A DNA stretch of 64,000 nucleotides from SZUA-430 sp040080835. GTDB taxonomy: Bacteria > Pseudomonadota > Alphaproteobacteria > Micropepsales > Micropepsaceae. Shown here piece by piece: positions 59,978 through 64,000 of this stretch (positions are counted from its first letter, which is position 1; each line of letters starts with the position of its first letter). The notes beneath the pieces are model-generated. The model was not told the origin of the DNA. It searched no databases and worked only from the letters and a program-made list of their open reading frames with translations. The stretch spans positions 211,065 to 275,064 of the forward strand of contig JBEBHP010000005.1 in the NCBI GenBank assembly GCA_040080835.1. Reading direction: 5' to 3'. Position numbers and translations under genes: made by a program.

Positions 59978-60331
59978 TCAGCCAACGCGGAAGAAGAGCA
60001 GCATGCCCAACAGTGCTTCTCCGGCGAGCAATCCCCAAATGACGGGATTGGTCGGGCGTTCAAGCCAGGCCGCATAACCCCGGCCGCCTGCCATGCCGAT
60101 CAGCGCGATGCCGGTCGTGAACATGATGCCGCCGCGCAGTTCGGAGAACATGGCCACGAGAAGCGCGAAGGCGATGGCAACACCAAAGCCGCCGTAGATG
60201 GCGCGGGCTTCACTGCGCGATTCCGGCGTCGAGAGTTCGATGCCCGTGACCTGGGTGATGTATTGTGGTCGCCAGAGAATGGCACCGCCCATAGCGGCGA
60301 AGACCAGAAATCCGATGGTAAGTGAAAACAT
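59978..60331 (-). CDS. small four-helix membrane protein (DUF4345-like)
   Basis: A 117-residue membrane protein with four hydrophobic segments (about residues 3-20, 44-62, 68-84 and 94-113). The sequence SRSEARAIYGGFGVAIAFAL followed by GGIMFTTGIALIGMAGGRG resembles DUF4345-type small membrane proteins. Its stop abuts the crotonase GTG start, so the pair is coupled. The role is unknown. Confidence 0.7.
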   Translation of the reverse strand: MFSLTIGFLVFAAMGGAILWRPQYITQVTGIELSTPESRSEARAIYGGFGVAIAFALLVAMFSELRGGIMFTTGIALIGMAGGRGYAAWLERPTNPVIWGLLAGEALLGMLLFFRVG

Positions 60332-60390
60332 GAGCGTCGTTGCTCCGCTTGCTGGTGATTCAATCTAGGATGTCATGGGTCGTTTAAAAC

Positions 60391-61575
60391 TCATAACCCC
60401 ATCTGCCGTGCGGCCAGATCGCGCATAATCTCCTCGGAACCTCCTCCTATCGCGTTAACGCGGACTTCGCGATAGATGCGTTCAACCCTGCTGCCACGCA
60501 TGTAACCGCTGCCACCCAGGATTTGCATGGCCTCGCGGGCGCAGAATTCCATGGTCAGCGTCGCCTGTACCTTCAGGAGGGCTAGATCGGCAGCGGGCGT
60601 CTCGCCATTCTGGACGCGCCATGCACAAATTTCCAGATAGGCCTGTGACGCGTTGATCTGGCGTACCATCTCGGAAATCTTGTGGCGGATCACCTGGTGG
60701 TCAGCGAGGCGCTTGCCGAAGGTCTGGCGCTCTCGGGCCCACTTCACGGCCTCTTCAAGACAGACGCGGGCGTAAGCGGTGGCGCCTGCGGCCATGCCAA
60801 GACGCTCGCCGTTGAAGTTCAGCATGATACCCATGAAGCCCTGATTTTCACCGCCGATCAGGTTTGCAACGGGGACACGTACATCCTGGAAACCGATCTC
60901 TGCGGTGTCGGACGCCCACCAGCCCTGCTTTTTCAGGTTGGTACGGGTGAGGCCCTTCGAGTCTGCCTCGATCAGCAAAAGCGAGATGCCGCCCATTCCA
61001 GGACCGCCAGTGCGCACGGCCGTTGTGAAGTAGTGCGCGCGCATGCCGCCGGTGATGAACATCTTTGACCCGTTGACGACATAGTGGTCGCCATCGCGCA
61101 CGGCGCGGGTCTTGAGTTGCGCTACGTCGGAGCCACCTGAAGGTTCGGTGATGGCAAGCGCGATCTGCTTGTCGCCTGACAGCACTTGCGGCGCGATGTG
61201 CTGTTTCATTTCCGGAGAGCCGATTGCCATGATCGGCGGCAGGCCGATGCCATGGACCATGAGACTTGCGTTGATACCGCCTGCGCCCATGCGCGCCATC
61301 TCTTCGGCGGTCACGATGCCATGGAAGCGATCGAGGCCCTCGGAGATACCGCCGTAGGCTTCGGGGTAGCCCATGCGTGTCAGGCCGAACTCGGACGCCT
61401 TCTTGTAGAGTTCAATCGGGAACTCGCCTTTTTCGTCCCATTCATTGACGTGGGGCATCATTTCGCGATCGATGAATTTCCTGAGCTCACGCCGCCAGAC
61501 GTGATGGCTTTCGTTCATGAAGGGGGAGGGCGGGCGCGAGGAATCGAAGTCGAGCGTCTGGTAGGTTTTTGTCAT
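60391..61575 (-). CDS. acyl-CoA dehydrogenase
   Basis: A 394-residue acyl-CoA dehydrogenase; ATG 61575 follows GAGGAAACAG. ALAITEPSGGSDVAQ, GSKMFITGGM and GSGYMRGSRVERIYREVRV are family segments, and the C-terminus AIGGGSEEIMRDLAARQMGL has glycine at the position of the MCAD catalytic glutamate, so the base must come from another helix, as in several long-chain and isovaleryl types. It lies about 60 bases upstream of the small membrane protein gene and may share a transcript with it, the crotonase and TetR. Confidence 0.9.
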   Translation of the reverse strand: MTKTYQTLDFDSSRPPSPFMNESHHVWRRELRKFIDREMMPHVNEWDEKGEFPIELYKKASEFGLTRMGYPEAYGGISEGLDRFHGIVTAEEMARMGAGGINASLMVHGIGLPPIMAIGSPEMKQHIAPQVLSGDKQIALAITEPSGGSDVAQLKTRAVRDGDHYVVNGSKMFITGGMRAHYFTTAVRTGGPGMGGISLLLIEADSKGLTRTNLKKQGWWASDTAEIGFQDVRVPVANLIGGENQGFMGIMLNFNGERLGMAAGATAYARVCLEEAVKWARERQTFGKRLADHQVIRHKISEMVRQINASQAYLEICAWRVQNGETPAADLALLKVQATLTMEFCAREAMQILGGSGYMRGSRVERIYREVRVNAIGGGSEEIMRDLAARQMGL

Positions 61576-61777
61576 CGTGCTGTTTCCTCGCCGACGGTTG
61601 TTTTGTTGCGCGCACGCTATGCGATGACGACTGCGCGATACAATAGCGAGGGGGTGCGTACGGGCACGCCCGACCATTCGCGGAATCCGGACTGGTTCGA
61701 ACGGTGACCTTCGAGCATTTTTGTCACCTTTTAACCATGCGGCCGGCAGTGTTGAGCCAAAAAACGGGGGACAACAG

Positions 61778-61794
61778 AGGTGACAGTGTCACCT
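61778..61794. promoter_or_regulatory. palindrome AGGTGACA/TGTCACCT
   Basis: AGGTGACA-G-TGTCACCT is a perfect 8-1-8 palindrome. Two more half-sites (GGTGACC near 61704 and TGTCACCTT near 61723) lie close by, upstream of the acyl-CoA dehydrogenase start and past the VOC gene stop. A dimeric regulator probably binds here. Confidence 0.5.
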
Positions 61795-61824
61795 TCCAAT
61801 CGTGCAATTCGCGCCCGATGAAGA

Positions 61825-62166
61825 TTACGCAGGGTCACCTTTCACGACGGCGAGTTCGTTGCCGCTGGGGTCGCGGAAATGAAAGCGACGGCCGCCTGGA
61901 AAAGCAAAGATCGGTTTGGTGATTGAGGCACCCGCCTTCTGAACAGAGGCGAGTGCTGCCTCCAGATTGTCCACATCGATGACAACGAGTGGGGCTTTTG
62001 TCGCCTCGGGCATGTCGCCCTGCAGGCCCAGGTCCACGTCGCCTGTCAGGGTGGCGGCATAGGTGGGACCGAACGGGGTGAAGGTCCAGCCGAAGGCGTC
62101 AGTGTAGAATTTCGCGGATGCAGCAAAGCTGCCTGATGGGAGTTCCACGTAGTTGATGCGTGCCAT
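61825..62166 (-). CDS. VOC family (glyoxalase-like) protein
   Basis: A 113-residue vicinal-oxygen-chelate protein. The start follows AGGAGAATTCCT. It begins INYVELPSGSFAASAKFYTD AFGW-type beta-alpha repeats, and ends FHFRDPSGNELAVVK, the family's metal-binding glutamate segment. It may be a bleomycin-resistance-like binder or an isomerase; the substrate is unknown. Confidence 0.85.
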   Translation of the reverse strand: MARINYVELPSGSFAASAKFYTDAFGWTFTPFGPTYAATLTGDVDLGLQGDMPEATKAPLVVIDVDNLEAALASVQKAGASITKPIFAFPGGRRFHFRDPSGNELAVVKGDPA

Positions 62167-62489
62167 AGGAATTCTCCTGTAAGTTGGTTGATGAGGGCGC
62201 GGGGGCCCGCGCCGATGGCGTGGGTACTTCCAAAAAAGTCATTCGAATTTCAAGTCGCAGCAGCTTTCCGGTGGCGGAAAGTGAGAAAAGAACATAATAA
62301 GAACTTCTGCCAGTGACAAGCGCCGATTGCTGCGACAAAATGTTAGCCGGATTTGTGCCATGTGCTCAAGATGCGACCGGTGCCTGCTGCACAGGGATTT
62401 CTGAATCCTGTGGCTGAATTTGCGCTTCTGCGATTGCATTTGGTCCGCTTCGGGCCCAAGCTTTCAGCGAACATACTGGAGAATTTTAC
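62167..62489. other. regulatory region between the VOC and P450 genes
   Basis: These 323 bases hold no gene. Two hairpins are visible: GGCGCGGG/CCCGCGCC (62196-62213) and CTTTCCG/CGGAAAG (62264-62281). The P450 ribosome site ACTGGAG lies before ATG 62490. The promoters of both flanking divergent genes must be here. Confidence 0.5.
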
Positions 62490-63797
62490 ATGAGCGCTGC
62501 CGTCGAGACGTTTCCTGGCTATACGCTGGACACACTTGATAACCGGGTCGTCAATCCGCTCCTGACACAGGACGAGACGATCCATGATGTCTATGCGCAG
62601 CTGCGGCGCGAGGACCCGGTGCACTGGACGCAGCCTTCGCACTTCCGTCCGTTCTGGTCGGTGACGAAACACGCGGATATTCTCGAGGTTGAGAAAAACC
62701 ACCAGATTTTCGTCAATCGCCTGCGGACCTATCTGTCGCCGGTCCAGGGCGAGGCTTGGGTGCAGTCCATGACCGGGGACACGCACCTGTTCCGCACACT
62801 GGTTGATCTCGATGATCCCATCCACATGAAGCTGCGCGGGCTGACGCAGTCGTGGTTCATGCCGCCGAACCTGAAGAAGCTCGAGGCGCGCATCGGCCAG
62901 ATCGCCAAGGACCATGTGGACCGCATGGTTGCGCTCGGCGGCGAGTGCGATTTTGTGAAGGAGGTGGCGCTCTGGTATCCGCTGCGTGTCATCATGATGC
63001 TGCTGGGCGTGCCGCCGGAGGACGAACCCTTCATGCTGAAGATGACACAAGAAATCTTTGGGCCCGGCGACCCGGATGTCACGGCTGAAGCCGCGCACAA
63101 GGCCGATACCGGCGCGTTCAGCGCCTCGGGTGAGTCTGTTGACCTGTTGCAGACGGCCACGCGGCTTTTTGAATATTTTGGGGCCCTCACGACTGATCGA
63201 CGCAAGAACCCGAGGGATGACGTCGCTTCGATCATTGCGAACGGCATGATTGACGGACAGCCGATCGGAGACCGGGAAGCGATGAGCTATTACATCATCG
63301 TGGCGACGGCCGGGCACGACACGACCAGCTCTACAGTTGCTGGCGGATTGCTGCAGCTGATGAAGAACCCCGAGCAGATGACAAAGCTTCGTGCAGACAT
63401 GAGCTTGGTGCCGAACTTTGTCGAGGAAAGCATTCGCTGGGTGACACCGGTGAAGCACTTCATGCGTACGGCCGTGCAGGACTATTCGCTGCGGGGCAAG
63501 AAGATCAAGGAGGGCGACGGCCTGTGCCTGTTCTACTGGTCGGGCAATCGCGACGAGGACGTGTTCGAGGATCCGTTCAAGTTCAAGGTCGACCGCAATG
63601 TGTCCAAGCATGTCGCGTTCGGGTACGGCGTGCATGTGTGCCTCGGCATGCATCTCGCGAGGATGGAAATCAGGGCGCTTTATAACGAGCTGCTGCCGCG
63701 GCTGAAGTCGATCGAGCTTGCGGGGACACCGAAGAATACGCTGGCAAATTTCGTGAGTGGTCTGAAGACGCTACCGGTGCGGTACAAGATGGTGTGA
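62490..63797 (+). CDS. cytochrome P450 monooxygenase
   Basis: A 435-residue class I bacterial P450. The I-helix oxygen-activation motif is AGHDTTSS, the K-helix ExxR is ESIR, and the heme-binding loop reads FGYGVHVCLGMHLARME with the cysteine ligand. It resembles CYPs of actinobacterial and alphaproteobacterial steroid or alkane catabolism. No ferredoxin or reductase is beside it, so redox partners must come from elsewhere. The stop is followed by a palindrome-rich intergenic block. Confidence 0.95.
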   Translation: MSAAVETFPGYTLDTLDNRVVNPLLTQDETIHDVYAQLRREDPVHWTQPSHFRPFWSVTKHADILEVEKNHQIFVNRLRTYLSPVQGEAWVQSMTGDTHLFRTLVDLDDPIHMKLRGLTQSWFMPPNLKKLEARIGQIAKDHVDRMVALGGECDFVKEVALWYPLRVIMMLLGVPPEDEPFMLKMTQEIFGPGDPDVTAEAAHKADTGAFSASGESVDLLQTATRLFEYFGALTTDRRKNPRDDVASIIANGMIDGQPIGDREAMSYYIIVATAGHDTTSSTVAGGLLQLMKNPEQMTKLRADMSLVPNFVEESIRWVTPVKHFMRTAVQDYSLRGKKIKEGDGLCLFYWSGNRDEDVFEDPFKFKVDRNVSKHVAFGYGVHVCLGMHLARMEIRALYNELLPRLKSIELAGTPKNTLANFVSGLKTLPVRYKMV

Positions 63798-63824
63798 GGG
63801 GTGGTGGGGCTTCTCCTCACCCGT

Positions 63825-63909
63825 CTCGCTGCTTTGCAGCGAGCCACCCTCTCCAGCATAGCTGGAGAGGGGCTGCCAAATTTCTGCCCTTCTCCACGGA
63901 GTGGAGAAG
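63825..63909. repeat. block of three consecutive perfect palindromes
   Basis: CTCGCTGC/GCAGCGAG (63825-63843, 8-3-8), CCCTCTCCAGC/GCTGGAGAGGG (63847-63871, 11-3-11) and CTTCTCCAC/GTGGAGAAG (63889-63909, 9-3-9) follow each other. It looks like an intergenic mosaic element (REP/BIME-like) of Alphaproteobacteria and sits between the P450 and a transposase end. Confidence 0.75.
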
Positions 63910-63924
63910 CATCTGTAACGGAAG

Positions 63925-64000
63925 TCAAACACATTTGGGTGCCTCGGCCTGCCACTTCCGGTCCTGGTTGATGAGCAAGTTCGCCAGGATCACAATTTTG
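63925..64000 (-). CDS. C-terminal end of a probable IS110-family transposase
   Basis: The frame read on the - strand from the window edge ends at TGA 63927-63925. It reads KIVILANLLINQDRKWQAEA then PKCV, 24 residues, which resembles the 'RKLLxxLNAxxRDxxxWQ' end of IS110-family transposases. Only the tail lies in the window, so the call rests on a short match. Confidence 0.5.
   Translation of the reverse strand, partial: KIVILANLLINQDRKWQAEAPKCV

Noticed and set aside
60682..61707. + strand frames opposite the acyl-CoA dehydrogenase
   Set aside because: They are shadows of the - strand gene, which carries a clear ribosome site and family motifs.
62343..63653. A 436-codon frame on the - strand opposite the P450
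   Set aside because: The + strand has all P450 motifs; the opposite frame is an arginine/histidine-rich shadow.

Overview
This window looks like an alphaproteobacterial chromosome, with moderately high GC and genes densely packed on both strands. The clade evidence is a PodJ-like polarity protein with Sel1 repeats, a TSUP transporter coupled to a TIGR02186 protein, a DUF1476 (F-ATPase zeta inhibitor-like) protein, and a dispersed 'ligase-associated' DNA repair set. A wealth of acyl-CoA, flavin monooxygenase and P450 genes suggests a lipid- or hydrocarbon-degrading heterotroph; this is inference, and no rRNA or tRNA gene was found to fix the taxon.

Layout. 1-3.0 kb: the tail of a DinG-like helicase, then TerB-like, sterol-desaturase-like, SixA-like phosphatase and SDR genes on the + strand. 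3.0-5.3 kb: an acetyltransferase and a secreted VWA/peptidoglycan-binding protein on the - strand. 5.7-10.5 kb: the stress cluster prkA-yeaH-spoVR. 10.6-12.4 kb: two small membrane proteins and a translationally coupled pair of hotdog thioesterases. 12.5-19.7 kb: lipid and xenobiotic metabolism (cupin, flavin monooxygenase with its TetR regulator, D-aminoacylase family, HSL-type hydrolase, quinone reductase, 2,4-dienoyl-CoA-reductase-like SDR). 19.8-24.8 kb: the DNA repair module: a ligase-like protein without a catalytic domain, MBL exonuclease and Lhr-type helicase, with RidA between; the fourth member, pdeM, lies at 36.3 kb. 24.8-36 kb: pentapeptide protein, HrpB, desaturase, YghU-type GST, Baeyer-Villiger monooxygenase with divergent TetR, and an RhlE-type helicase with a repetitive tail. 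37-45 kb: cupin lipoprotein, PodJ-like protein, TSUP/TIGR02186 pair, CPA2 antiporter and DUF1476 protein.

45.6-51.4 kb is a beta-oxidation operon (MerR regulator, long-chain-type acyl-CoA dehydrogenase, PaiB-like protein, thiolase, FadB-like fusion). 51.6-57.2 kb holds two related secreted proteins, an alpha/beta hydrolase, a double-hotdog thioesterase and a CoA-transferase/thiolase pair. 57.2-62.2 kb, all - strand, has a double retropepsin-like protein, a TetR regulator, a crotonase lacking both catalytic glutamates, a small membrane protein, an acyl-CoA dehydrogenase and a VOC protein. A cytochrome P450 follows, then a triple palindrome and the end of a probable IS110-family transposase at the window edge.

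The most unusual item is the ligase-like gene at 19802-20734: it keeps the N-terminal DNA-binding domain and C-terminal OB domain of the bacterial LigB family in one open frame but lacks the nucleotidyltransferase domain between them, while staying coupled to the exonuclease gene. Several intergenic palindromes look like operators, including a word TTGAACGAC shared between separate loci, and a long hairpin buries the start codon of the YghU-like gene.
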